Assembly: GCA_949126835.1 (NCBI GenBank)
Contig: OX421499.1
Location: 23,064,990-23,128,989, forward strand
Source of the DNA: Anisus vortex
Lineage: Eukaryota > Mollusca > Gastropoda > Planorbidae
Reading direction: 5' to 3'
DNA: 64,000 nt
Shown here: positions 24,501-34,196 of the stretch, one piece after another
How positions within the stretch are numbered: the first letter of the stretch is position 1
How the letters are laid out: each line of letters starts with the position of its first letter
Made by a program: the position numbers and the translations under genes
Notes under the pieces: model-generated
The model's database searches: none
The model's input: the letters and a program-made list of their open reading frames with translations, nothing else
Told to the model about the DNA's origin: nothing

Positions 24501-25270
24501 AGTTAGTGTTTGGACATTCAGTTCGAGGACCTCTAAAACTGTTGCAGGAAACCTTGTTAAATTCTGATGAAGAGACTGGACTCGTAGCTTATGTGGAACA
24601 ATTTAGCAATAGAATCTATCATGCTTTTAATCATGTTAAAGATAATCTTTTGCAGGCTCAGAAAAGAATGAAAGGGTACTATGATGTCAAGGCCAGATCC
24701 CGATGTTTCCATCCTGGTGATAAAGTCCTCATGTTGACCCAATTGTCTGGACAACCCCTGAGTGCAAAATATACAGGACCATATCAGGTTTTAGATAAAA
24801 TCAGTGATGTAACATACCTTGTAAAAACCCCTGATAGAAGGAAAACACAGAGACTGTGCCATATAAACATGCTAAAACCTTATGTTGTTAGGGAAGAACA
24901 AACTGACATTAGGCCAGTGAGTGCTATCAAAACTGTTGAAACACCCCCGCCTAAATTTAAAAAGACAATCATAGAAAGTAAACTTCAAAACACTGAAGCA
25001 CTTAAAAACCTCAATGATAAACTGGCACATCTAGACTCAGGTGAACAGACTTCTATCAAGGGTTTAATCTATGATCATGTAAATTTGTTTAGTGATGTTC
25101 CTAACAAAACAACTTTGGTTACCCATGATGTAGTTTTAAAAGATGATAATGTTAAACCTGTCAAACAACATCCGTATAGGGTTAATACCATACAACTTAA
25201 GAATAACTTACGTATTGGTAAAAGATCACATCGTCGCGGACACCCTATCGCGCATGTAACAAATGTATAA
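21599..25270 (+). CDS. Gag-protease-integrase polyprotein, truncated in pre-RT
   Basis: 1223 residues in one frame. A SAP-like helix pair (about 14-60) is followed by a charged coiled coil (about 98-148) and a capsid-like helical region (about 165-330). Next come a CCHC zinc knuckle, C-x2-C-x4-H-x4-C (379-392), and an aspartic protease with DTGA (530-533) and ILGNDIAG (599-606). The integrase has zinc ligands H756, H763, C790 and C793, catalytic D827, D886 and E922 (a DD35E triad), and a GPYQV module (1060-1064). After the integrase comes a segment like the pre-RT region of gypsy elements (about 1140-1196, with DVPNKT and HPYRVN). The last ~24 residues are out of frame past a deletion. RT and RNase H are absent, so it cannot copy itself. 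The ATG at 21599 is the first before Gag-like sequence. Confidence 0.93.
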   Translation: MEATNNLTLDPEIFDLTSEQLNKMSMIQLKELAKSLGISITETRPSKTKLLQEVTECFRKQGTLIIEETTANDNINDESDDELPFPIKQRVKHTTGDLSEELKFKLELRKMELEMERERESQRIEMEREIAREKIASQERIEIARSRTSNHSNASSEADAELYKFKKHIPVFEDNSVEEFFMIFERNARDYQFPEGKKAILLRSALNKGKALDVVLSLTEEELYDYELIKNRVLLSYALTPEKYRKVFRESKKEQEQSHVDFLRQKKKYFERWIRSKGVNKDFDKLANLMLMEDFNNNIRGDVRIHLADKGVEQVETAAVMADEYVIIHSSNKFTTVDKSKFQNRDMKVEKKTMNPNESYQSKRHQQSNQGPTNSKPTCSHCKRIGHTKEKCWILNGNPNKKNVVLSYVAMPKQRTHENVKKDIRTQTEIPSANADNLTKHTYLGNLKPEIVPEIETMVFNNSNSNLSSKESISDRTTMSTKHTSYKNNLDTDLIDTEIPSNCLPFIEEGTVSSIINGVTSEKNIRILRDTGAEVSLLLENTVPTSQSTYTGQDLTIQGVSRKNVQVPLHQIQLKSAYFTGNVVVGVYKSLPFKGVSLILGNDIAGDVVHSISKKKQYLNKSESFIKPICIVTRGMAQQQKSVETMSKSKIEPEIDLQATFLADILSGPSVKTTESNLSPRQLLLLEQNRDSGIKHLKKKVITEQEAEMNGNGLFLKEGILMQKWRDVKCDNDNCREGSQIVVPAIYRNDILHMAHDTPYAGHLGVNKTYRRILPYFYWPGLHRDVTKYCKSCNTCQIVGKPNQTIPVAPLKPIPAFAEPFSHLLIDCVGPLPKTKTGHQYLFTIMCTATRYPEAIPLRTINADKISDALIAFCSRYGLPKTIQSDQGSNFTSKLFNQVLKKLGIQHATSTAYHPQSQGALERYHQTLKTMLRTYCFENTEDWDRGIPFALFATRETVQESLGFSPFELVFGHSVRGPLKLLQETLLNSDEETGLVAYVEQFSNRIYHAFNHVKDNLLQAQKRMKGYYDVKARSRCFHPGDKVLMLTQLSGQPLSAKYTGPYQVLDKISDVTYLVKTPDRRKTQRLCHINMLKPYVVREEQTDIRPVSAIKTVETPPPKFKKTIIESKLQNTEALKNLNDKLAHLDSGEQTSIKGLIYDHVNLFSDVPNKTTLVTHDVVLKDDNVKPVKQHPYRVNTIQLKNNLRIGKRSHRRGHPIAHVTNV
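25190..25259 (+). pseudogene. Deletion junction and RNase H C-terminal remnant
   Basis: Up to about 25195 the main frame reads pre-RT-like sequence. From about 25210 the next frame over reads a stretch ending IVADTLSRM and a stop at 25257-25259. VADxLSR is the usual end of gypsy RNase H. The two sides therefore bracket a loss of the RT core and nearly all of RNase H. The exact breakpoint cannot be placed without an intact relative. Confidence 0.75.
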
Positions 25271-26032
25271 GGAAATAGATAACTTCATGTATATATTCTG
25301 ATAATCCTAACTAAGAGAATTGGATCATTTAAAATATAAATGCATGAATATATGAATATGTTGTGATTATTTTATGCAATATCTTATGCCTTATTTTATG
25401 CCATGAATATTTCCATTTGCTAAAACAAATATTATTATTGTTGTAAGAAAAAAGAAAAAACCTAATAAGTTACTTTTAAGTATTATTGATTTATGGACAT
25501 AATTTTCTTTATTAGTAAGATAATGAATGAACAGAAATGTACATCCTTATTTTGAAACAATCAAACTATAGTTGTGATTATGTAAAAACCAAGATAGAGT
25601 AATGTGCATACACTTCACATGCTTACACACTTAAGATTAAACTCTTACTTTAAAATTTATTTAAATATTAATTTCATTTAAGTTGAATTAATTAATGATT
25701 GAATTGTTTAATATGATAACATTAGTTATGTTGATTTTTACCTTATAAATAAGATGATGATGTTTATAAGGAATGATATCTCAGAGAGTATAATTTTTTA
25801 GAATAACGCGAACATGTGTTATGGTCTAAGGATAACTCGAGATCCTATATGATGAGGGTTTAATAGAATAAATTATTTCCCTTACTTGTCTTATTTAACG
25901 GACTACCCAGGTGGAGTCAGTTTTTTTTTTGTATATTGTTTAGAACTAAAGTTAAGTGCAGGCGGTTCTAAAAGAAATTGCACACTTCTATTGTTTAGTA
26001 TGCAATGTTCTTTTCCTTTTGGTACGGGCGAC
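25271..26032 (+). other. Retrotransposon 3' non-coding region
   Basis: 760 bp of AT-rich sequence without an ORF. A purine-rich run lies near 25446-25460 but is ~570 bp from the LTR. A canonical polypurine tract adjacent to 26033 is not evident. Confidence 0.5.
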
Positions 26033-27059
26033 TGTTACGAAACGTAAATTCCCTACATTGTAATGTTAATAAACCAACTAAATCATTTAAGCGAATTGCG
26101 TTTAAACGATATAAAATATTTCTCAGCTCAAGGTTTCCCCCCGGGTTTTTCCTAACCTAATGAGAGCATTATTGTTTTTTTTATTAACCTCGATAAAAAC
26201 ATGAACTGTTCACGTAAACACAGCGTGTCAAGGTCGTCCGGTCTCTCCTTATTTTGTTAGAGCATTATTGCTTGACATTCTGATCACGCAGTCAACATGC
26301 AGGCTTGATTTAAATATTCGTGTCACTAGGCTGTCTGGTTTTTCCAACGATTGACCCGTAATATATTTCTACGCGATTCGACACTTTTAGTCAGTTCTTG
26401 GCGTACATTCGATCGGATAACATCTAAGATTCTGAGTCTCTGAGTATCGTTTCTATTTGAGTTGTATTATGGAAAATTTATTATTCTACTATTAACTACA
26501 ATGCTATATGTTCATTGAGGATATTCATTACTAATTGGAATATGTGTAGTTCTTGATTGTGTATATAATATTATTTGGATTCCTACTGGATTGATGTTGT
26601 AAATTAAACCAAATTTATCGTTGCTTTCTACACAACTTGGTTAACGTCAATATTTCAAAGTTATCTACATGTGTGTATGTGTAATATTTATTCAACTATA
26701 TTAATAATCTACACTACCACTCGACATCGAGGTTCTTGCTGTATAATATGAGCCACACAAATAATTATACATGAAGTAAAATCAACTGAAAACTCTAAAA
26801 CTACGCTATGTGAATTGCCAGGGGATTATAAGAACCAGGAATACTCTAGACAACTACAAATAAACTTCAGATTAATATAATAAGATCTTCACTAATACAA
26901 GGATACTCACACTAATAATAACAATACTATAACTATTATTTTCATAAATTGAATGGGGGCTCTAGCCGTAATAACATTATAAATCATAATTATACTTGTG
27001 TGATCTAAATAGAAGGTCTCATCCATAATTTATTATGGTGAATAAATTGCCTTGTAATA
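26033..27059 (+). repeat. 3' LTR (1027 bp)
   Basis: Same length as the 5' LTR, with no difference found on reading both through by eye. It is followed directly by ctat, the second copy of the target duplication. Confidence 0.93.
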
Positions 27060-27653
27060 CTATATATACTTTATAGCTTGTTACATTAGGCTTTAGCTTT
27101 ATTAAATACTTAACATAGCTAGAATACATAAATGTATATTCAATATGGTATTATTGAGCAGAAAATTTTAAATATTTTAGCCCATGAACTTGTATCATAT
27201 CAATAGAAAAGTCCAGCTATGAATGAAGTGTGATTGAGTCAATCTGTTAATCACACTAATGACTTGTCCAATTTTCAGTTATAATATTATAAGCCTATAC
27301 CATTCCAATGTTCCCTTTTGAAGAGGGAGAAATTGAATTTTGATTGGTGGGATTATTGGGCAATGCATTATTATTACACTTTGAGAGAGTCTATGTTTTC
27401 CATTGAATTACAATGGTGAGAGGTCATGTTAATCAATGTTATAATGTTTGTCTCTTTTTCAAGAGGCAAAGTGAATGAGTAAAGATAATTTAAACAAAAA
27501 AAAAGATGAAAAATTGGCTATAGATTTGATGATTGTTTCTATTGTTCATGCACATTTGTTTTGTTGCTTTAAATGAAATGTAATGATATTGATTTGTATT
27601 TAACCTTCACAGCATAATATCACAGTGATCATCTCTGTCTGTCTTTTGGAATC

Positions 27654-27866
27654 ATGGCCAGGCAGCTGACGACTTCATTGTCCGATGGTTTATTGACATG
27701 GTCAGTTCTCTATTTCATCTACCATGTGTTTTGGGTGAATTTTTTCGCCTGCATTGGATTGGGTATTCAAGGCGCTGCAGCTGCTATGGGTATCATTAGA
27801 TTTGCCCAGAGTCGTCTTGGTGGACAAGTTTATGATTACCATCAGATGTTGTCATGGCTGGCACAG
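27654..27866 (+). CDS. Membrane-protein gene, coding exon 1
   Basis: 71 codons, phase 0 at the donor. It encodes MARQLTTSLSDG and then a long aromatic and aliphatic membrane region, ending SWLAQ. Confidence 0.82.
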
Positions 27867-30428
27867 GTTTGTTAGTTTTTAATGACTTTTATTTAATTGC
27901 TGTTTTTTATCTATTGTTCTGACTGAGATTTTTTTAATGAAAAACATGAACATTTTTTAGTTATTTTGGGTGATTTTTTTTATAATTTAATTTCACAACT
28001 AAAATAAAAGTATAAATTCATACTATTTAATGTAAGAATTTGTGTACCTGTTTTGACTCAACAATTTCTTAAAAATGAATGCCTCTGCAAAAAATCTATT
28101 GCTTTGTGGACCATCCTTAAATTATTTATTGTTTTCTCTTCGCGGCTGAACTTATTAGGCCAGGTAAAATCTTTCTCATTTCATGGGGCTATTGAAAAGT
28201 TGACACTACTCTTATCTTAGAAAGCTGAAATCAGTTGGGCTAAGAAGAAAGGATTTAAAGACTAATTAAACAATGGGAACTTTTCCAACATTAAAAATCT
28301 CTTACCAGAGGTAAAGAGAGAGACTTCCACAACATACAGAGTACTGTTCTTGATTTTAGGAGCACCTGAGACATGGTGCATGGAGAACATATAAAAGTAA
28401 ACTTAAGGTTGAAGAGTGGAGGAGAATATTTTCTCTATTTTTACACATCTCTAAATGCATATATTTGTTCTCACCAAAGAGCTATTCTGTTGGATCTATG
28501 GGAAAAATAACTTTTTTTTTAAGAGACAACGACCAACAGCATTAAAATATAACTAGATAAATTATTACTAACAAAAATCAGAAACTTCTTCCAGTTCCAA
28601 TCATTAAGATATTTCGCTAAATTATTACTGAGGTAAAAATGATGCACAGATCTATAACTTCTATTAGATAAATGATAGACACAAAAAGAAATTAAAATTA
28701 TTTCCGGTAAAATACATTTGGTTATTTCATTTGTTTGTTCATATTTCTATATCCTAAAACAAGCTAAATTGCCCGGCTTTGCCCGGAGATAAAAAAATAC
28801 ATAGGCCTATAGGCCTACATAAAGATACTTCTTCTTTTTCTTCTTCTATTTAATTAGCCAGTCTGCAGAGCTGTTTGCTCTTTTGCAGTCAATGCCTGAC
28901 AAACATATTTACAAGTCTTTTTCAGTTGTTCAATACTGCCTACATAAAGATACAGATAAGAATTTTATAAATGACAATAAAAAAAAAATGTATTAATTAT
29001 TTACTAAAACATTTAGGCAAGTAATGTAAAATAAATATTGTAATCAGGTTAAAAAGATAGTTAGAACTATCCCAGACTGAGAGTCGAACACCTGTCACTC
29101 ACATGTCTAAAATATAATTATTAGATTTTACTTACTGAAAACATTTTAGTTTTAGGAAAGCTTTAAGGTCTGAAGTTCTTTACAATCTTTAAAAAAAAAA
29201 GTAATATTAATGGGAATGTTCAAAAGTAGCCAACCTATAGATCTATGACAATTGCTATTACAGAAATTTAAAAAAAAGTATTCAGTGGGGAATCAAACAC
29301 CTGGCTCCTGTATGTCTAAAATATAATCATTGGATTTTACTTACTGAAAACATTTTAGGAAAGCTTTTAAGTCCATAAATTCTTTACAATGTTTAAAATA
29401 AAAGTAACATTAAAGGAAATGTATAAAAGTGGCATATCTATATTGCTGTTACTATATTACAGAAAAAAAGGGATAAAAAAGTTTTCAGAGGGGAATAGAA
29501 CCCACCATGCATGGCAGATTGGGACGCTAACCACTAAGCTAGGGAGGACACATGGAGATAACAAAAGTAAAATAATATGAGGCAATAAGGTCCCCTGTTT
29601 TCCAAAAAACCAATTGGAATCTGAATCCACACACACATCCTACGTTATATATATAGAAAAGTAAGTACAAAAAAAGCAAAGTACCAGTCGGACATAATTG
29701 ATCCATAGGTCCAGTGAAGCAGCCTTCACCAGTTTCTGTGGCCACGGCATACTAGGTGATTGTGTGGCCAGCACTATGCACAGCCGCCTTTACTTTACCC
29801 CAACTAAGGTCATGTACCCATCAGAGCTGTGTAGACTCAGGGACACCCCCAGACCCGGGAAAAAAACCTAGCTTGGACCCGGGACCTTCGGTATGCCAGC
29901 CGAACCCGCTGCCGCACGGCCACTGTGCCCCTATGTATAGATAAGAAGTCTACCTTATTTCTATTTGAGAAAATGTACACAATTACATTATATGTGTATA
30001 TTATTTACCTCTTCACTAAATAATAATGCAACATCTTAAAACTCTCAATATGTAATTTTTTATTTTTTTTATTTTGTCTATAGGTGATGGGTCTTCCTCT
30101 TTTGGCAGTTGGATTTTGTCACAAAGACCTGCCAATTATGATGAATTTAAACCTGATGATTATGATTGCGGTGCTGATTGGTTCAAGGTTCCTGGCCACA
30201 GGCATGAGGCAGATTGCGGTGCAGAGCTGCTCCGGTTTTGCCCTTCTCACCATCATCCTTGTGTGCCTGAGGGCTTGGAACATTTACGGCCTCCTGGCCA
30301 CAGCACTCTACGTGGTTTCTGGGAAGATTGTCGGCTCGGAGGGAAAAATGGGAGCATTTTACAGAGTAGACATTCTCCATGTTGGCTTAGCCGTAGGGAA
30401 TTATCTTTTTACTCTTGCTTTTTTTTAG
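27654..30428 (+). CDS. Unidentified 185-residue multi-pass membrane protein (two exons)
   Basis: Coding exon 1 (27654-27866) and exon 2 (30084-30428) join in phase 0 across a 2.2 kb intron with a good donor (CAG|GTTTGT) and acceptor (tttgtctatag). The product is strongly hydrophobic. About four or five membrane segments lie roughly at residues 13-48 (probably two), 85-110, 120-150 and 165-185, with short polar links and no obvious cleavable signal peptide. The protein ends in a hydrophobic LFTLAFF. It has no catalytic motif that I recognise and I could not assign a family. The start ATG (atcATGG) follows a possible acceptor (ccttcacag, exon from 27613), so an upstream noncoding exon is likely. 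The even codon use and clean splice phase argue for a real gene. Confidence 0.8.
29060..29560 (-). repeat. SINE-like repeat with a repeated ~209-bp block
   Basis: A block including 'gtctaaaatataat' and 'ttttacttactgaaaacatt' occurs at about 29104 and again at about 29313. The right end, read on the minus strand, looks like a tRNA head (A-box-like tagcttagtgg, B-box-like gggttctattcc). Partial B boxes precede the other copies. This suggests a multimeric tRNA-derived SINE. Confidence 0.5.
29676..29933 (-). repeat. tRNA-derived SINE (family 1), full length, reverse
   Basis: Reverse-strand copy with all family blocks, from the tail complement (gtcggacataattgatcc) through 'caactaaggtcatgtaccca' to the inverted head (acccgggaccttcggtatgc). 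It lies in the intron, antisense to the gene. Confidence 0.88.
30084..30428 (+). CDS. Membrane-protein gene, coding exon 2 with stop
   Basis: 114 codons plus TAG after acceptor tctatag. It begins VMGLPLLAVGF and contains three further hydrophobic segments. The GC content is clearly higher than in the flanking intron, as expected of coding sequence. Confidence 0.82.
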   Translation: MMGLPLLAVGFCHKDLPIMMNLNLMIMIAVLIGSRFLATGMRQIAVQSCSGFALLTIILVCLRAWNIYGLLATALYVVSGKIVGSEGKMGAFYRVDILHVGLAVGNYLFTLAFF

Positions 30429-31080
30429 TAATATTGTGTGCTGTCATTGTATTTTTACAAATATTAAGGTGCTTACAAATACTTTAATCAAAACAGAAAG
30501 TGCAAGGATAAATAATAATGCAATTTCTAAATGCATGTGAGGGTTTATATTATTCAACACCAAGTAAACATTTTTGAATGTGCACATTTCTGTTTTCTTT
30601 ACTTGGTACTGTGAGTACATTATCTGACAAATGAAAATCAGTCATAGACAAATAATAATTCTATATAAAAATTAACAGTCCATTGATAGAGCCAGCCACT
30701 TGAGATTAGACATAATTATTTCTCGAAGGCATCATCAGATAGGTTTGTTCTTTTGCATTGCAGAATCCAGGTCTTTTGGCTTAAAATTTGATTAGGACTT
30801 AGAATGTCCTGAGATGAAATGGTAAACTCATAAGTGAAAGGTGCTGGGTCAGGTCAGGGTGATTCCATCAAGTCCCAGGTGGCCTACCAAAAAGAGAAGT
30901 GGAGTTCAAGTTTGGTATATCATGGGGACACACAGTTCTTCCACTCTTGTCCCAAAGATAGAAAAATCTCAGTTGTAGACACATCATTTTCATTGCAAAC
31001 ATTGACAAAATTTAACTAATTAGTAATCATAATTACCCATAGTATAGTAAGGGTTGTAGTTTTGCTGGCTGATATGGAAA

Positions 31081-31206
31081 GTAAGTAATGTAACGTAAGT
31101 AATGTAACGTAAGTAATGTAACGTAAGTAATGTAACGTAAGTAATGTAACGTAAGTAATGTGACGTAAGTAATGTAACGTAAGTAATGTAACGTAAGTAA
31201 TGTAAA
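31081..31206 (+). repeat. 14-bp tandem repeat, 9 copies
   Basis: The unit gtaagtaatgtaac is repeated nine times with two single-base variants (units 6 and 9). Each unit contains GTAAGT, a consensus 5' splice donor on the same strand as the upstream gene. Confidence 0.95.
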
Positions 31207-32535
31207 GTAGTGAATGTATGAATGTGGATATAAGTTTGCAGTATAATTTGTTTGCTTTGAATATTAAAAGCAAAATGCTGTAGTACATTATTTGTAAAAT
31301 ATTTCATTCACTCCATTCAGCTGCCAGCTACATGTTAGTAGTCTATATGTTTAATGTTGCTTTTATCCTTTTGAATTGTAAAAATACTTTTAGTTATACA
31401 TTTTTTTAAATTTTTGCCCCTGTTATCTGATTGAATAGTATTTATCTTTAATATAAGAATATCAAAATACTTAATTGAGAACATGAGATGAGGGAGAATA
31501 TTTAAGTTAAAATATGGATGCCAGTATTGCAGAATTTCTGTTTTAAATTTGAACACTGCTTATATTTCATTTGAGAAGTTTGACATCTTTCACCTTTTGA
31601 AAGAAAACTATAACCGTGTATACCATTTTGAAAATATTTTTTTCAAATTTAAACTACAAGATAACATCAAATACCATGTATGTTATATTAAAAAGCTAAG
31701 CATTCCTTTCAATAAAAAGTCCTACAAAAACAATTCACAATTGTTACAAATATTTAAATTCAAACATCCTTATATTATGAATAGAAATATACATTATTTC
31801 ACTATTACATTTAACCAATTTGTAATGAATTCACAATTGGAAAAAAAATTATTTAGCTGTGGTTGTAGCAAAAAGAAATCAAATTCTAAAGTTTAAAAAC
31901 ATACTCAAAATTTTTGAACAATGTCTTAGAAATTATAATTTTTAACATACCAGTAGAAGTACCGGTACAATAGATTGAATTTTTAGATTGTATTCCAGTA
32001 AAAGTTTGCCCAATCCAATGCTGTTAGTTATTTTTATAAAAAGATTGTTTAAATGTTTGATTATGATGTTGAAGACTTTTTTTTTGCGAGCTGTGACTTT
32101 ATTTCTTCTTTATGAAAAGGTGAATTATCTATGTCATGACTTCAAGAATTTTAACTGCTTGCATACAATTTACAAGTGAAAAACACATTTTTAACAGTTA
32201 TTTTTGTCTTCTGCATTAATTATCTTTATATACATTGAGCAATGATATTATTAAATGTCATTTGCCAGTCCTTATTGCATTTACAATAAGCAGTTTAAAA
32301 AAAGTTATGGTATTTAAGCTAAATAAATAAATATATATATATTAGGATAGGAGGCTGTGCCCGTAACGTAGTTGGCGTATAGGGCGGCAACAAAGTCTTT
32401 CCATCTTTGTCACATGCGACAATACCGATTGTACTCCAGGTGTGACCAAATTTCTTTAGTTACTGTTCTGCGCCAGGTTACTTTTACTGCTCTCTTTCTT
32501 AAGATACCGGTAAATATTAGATAGGAAGATAAACT

Positions 32536-32740
32536 AGGGACACAGTGGTCAAGTGGTAACGTGCTGAGCTGGCAGACTAAAGGTTCTAGCTTGATTACCT
32601 GATGAAGGATAGGAAAAATCCTAGTCTGGAGCTTGCTCAGGTTGTAGGTATCTGACATTGGTTGGGGGGGGGATTAAGTGGCTGGGCATTAAGCTGGCCA
32701 CACAATCCCTAAGTATATCCTGGCCATGAAAACTTGTAAA
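32536..32740 (+). repeat. Decayed SINE (family 1)
   Basis: Blocks in order: head-like 'gacacagtggtcaagtggta', 'gatgaaggataggaaaaatc', 'tctgacattggttgggg' and 'gctggccacacaatccc'. It is diverged and the end is truncated. Confidence 0.65.
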
Positions 32741-33968
32741 CAAAATAGTCAAGAGGGGTCACTTATACAAAATATTTTAGGATGATAAAATAATGCTGTA
32801 ATTTTATCCTACCAAATAGAATGATTTCATGTTGGAGCATGAAATTAGAGTTGACATTCTTTTATGATCTGGACAGTTTTTTTCTTGCTGTGGAGGGCTT
32901 ATAAAAAATCCACTTTGCTTTGATCAGTGCCTAGCATCCGTACTAAAAAACAATGGACACTGGGTACCCTAAATGTGCAAATAATCTGCTAATTTAGTGT
33001 GACTACTTGCATGTTAAAACTTACTCCTAAACACATGCATATAATATAAACATATTAAAAACATATTGGTACATAATTATTTTTTTTAATACAATTATTT
33101 GTATCATGTTTATGTGAGAAATATTTCTTCCTTGTATTTTTTATTTTAAACTTTGATTTTGTATTTTCAAGCATAAACCAAGCAGAATTTTGTTGTTCAA
33201 ATTGAAATAAAAATATTCTTACACTTAATTCTTCAATGATGATAATGATCTAATTTGTTTAAAGTGAACTCCCAACTTGTTGAAAAAGTCAAAATGTAAA
33301 AAAAATATTTTTTTGTGCAATACATTTCTGCATGTTTTCTACATAGTAGATGTGAATTTTTTTTTATTGCATTGTTACGCTGACAACAAAATGACTGCTT
33401 CTGTCCAAAAAAGCATTTTTTTTGTAAACTTTAAAAAAAATCTGATTCAAAATGTGATGAATAATGTTACATTATACTTTCTTTTTACATTGTTGGATCA
33501 TCTGCCAGTAAAAATAATATGGGCTTGTATAAAGTAACACACAAGACTGCTTTATAACGAAATGTGTTATTATTTTTTCAATATATGAAGATGTATTTAC
33601 TTAGGTGTTTATTGGGCTTTTAATGTGAAATTTGCATCAATAAATTGTCTTTTATTATGTTATTAATTTATCTGGAAACGCATTTTTTGTCAGGCTTTTT
33701 ATTTTGTTAGACGTAACCTTTTAGAACTTTAAGTCTTCTAATGGCTCAACCATTTTAAAATGTTAATTAGTGTGTATCAAGTATCATGATACTATACAAC
33801 TACATCATTTATTTTACGGTACTAAACAATAAAATCACCAAAGATAAGTATGATGTTTCTTTTTTATTCTTTTTGTGTGTTTTAAACCAAGAAACTTGGC
33901 CACATTGATTGAATTACAAAGCTACTTCTACCATTTTATGATTTATGCTGACAAACATTTAAATCAGT

Positions 33969-34196
33969 AACAGGGTCCTGGGTTTAAATCCTCTGAAGGG
34001 CTAGGAGGATTTGTTTCCTGATCTGAAGTGTTCTGGAATCTTCCCTGCTCTGATGGTTACCTGACAGTAGTTGGGTATATGTTATCTGGCTGGACATTGT
34101 GCTGGCCACACCTCACCTATTATGCTGTACCCTCATAAATTTGTGAATGCTGCTTTAAAAGCAGATCAAATAGGCCTGAAAGGGTTACCATACTTA
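33969..34196 (+). repeat. Decayed SINE (family 1)
   Basis: B-box-like 'gggtttaaatcc', then 'ctgctctgatggttacctga', 'gtgctggccacacctcacct' and the tail 'aataggcctgaaagggttacc'. The tail resembles the start of the 55-bp satellite unit. Confidence 0.65.

Larger units (their letters stand above)
20171..27059 (+). mobile_element. Ty3/gypsy-class LTR retrotransposon, Gmr1-like gene order, RT/RNase H deleted
   Basis: This 6.9 kb element is bounded by two 1027-bp LTRs that look identical by eye and flanked by a 4-bp direct repeat, ctat (20167-20170, 27060-27063). It has an exact 18-nt tRNA-Pro primer site and one long ORF with Gag, aspartic protease, integrase and a fragment of the pre-RT region. 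The integrase precedes RT, the order reported for Gmr1-like Ty3/gypsy elements (established knowledge). RT and most of RNase H are missing. A remnant read as the RNase H C-terminus in another frame marks the far side of the deletion. LTR identity implies recent insertion or recent gene conversion. No clear polypurine tract is visible just before the right LTR, where the sequence is ggtacgggcgac. Confidence 0.92.
27867..30083 (+). other. Intron of the membrane-protein gene
   Basis: It contains AT-rich unique sequence, a tandem-like retroposon at 29060-29560 and a full SINE at 29676-29933. No further coding exon was seen. Confidence 0.75.

Noticed and set aside
22306..24754. Several 65-163 residue open frames on the minus strand
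   Set aside because: These are antisense shadows of the retrotransposon ORF, with no domain of their own.
28140..28450. Possible decayed LINE segment in the membrane-protein gene intron
   Set aside because: Faint resemblance in one frame (a LRKL...GLRRKDL pattern) broken by many stops. Too weak to call.
31016..31307. 90-95 residue minus-strand frames rich in TLHYLRYITYV
   Set aside because: They are translations of the 14-bp tandem repeat.
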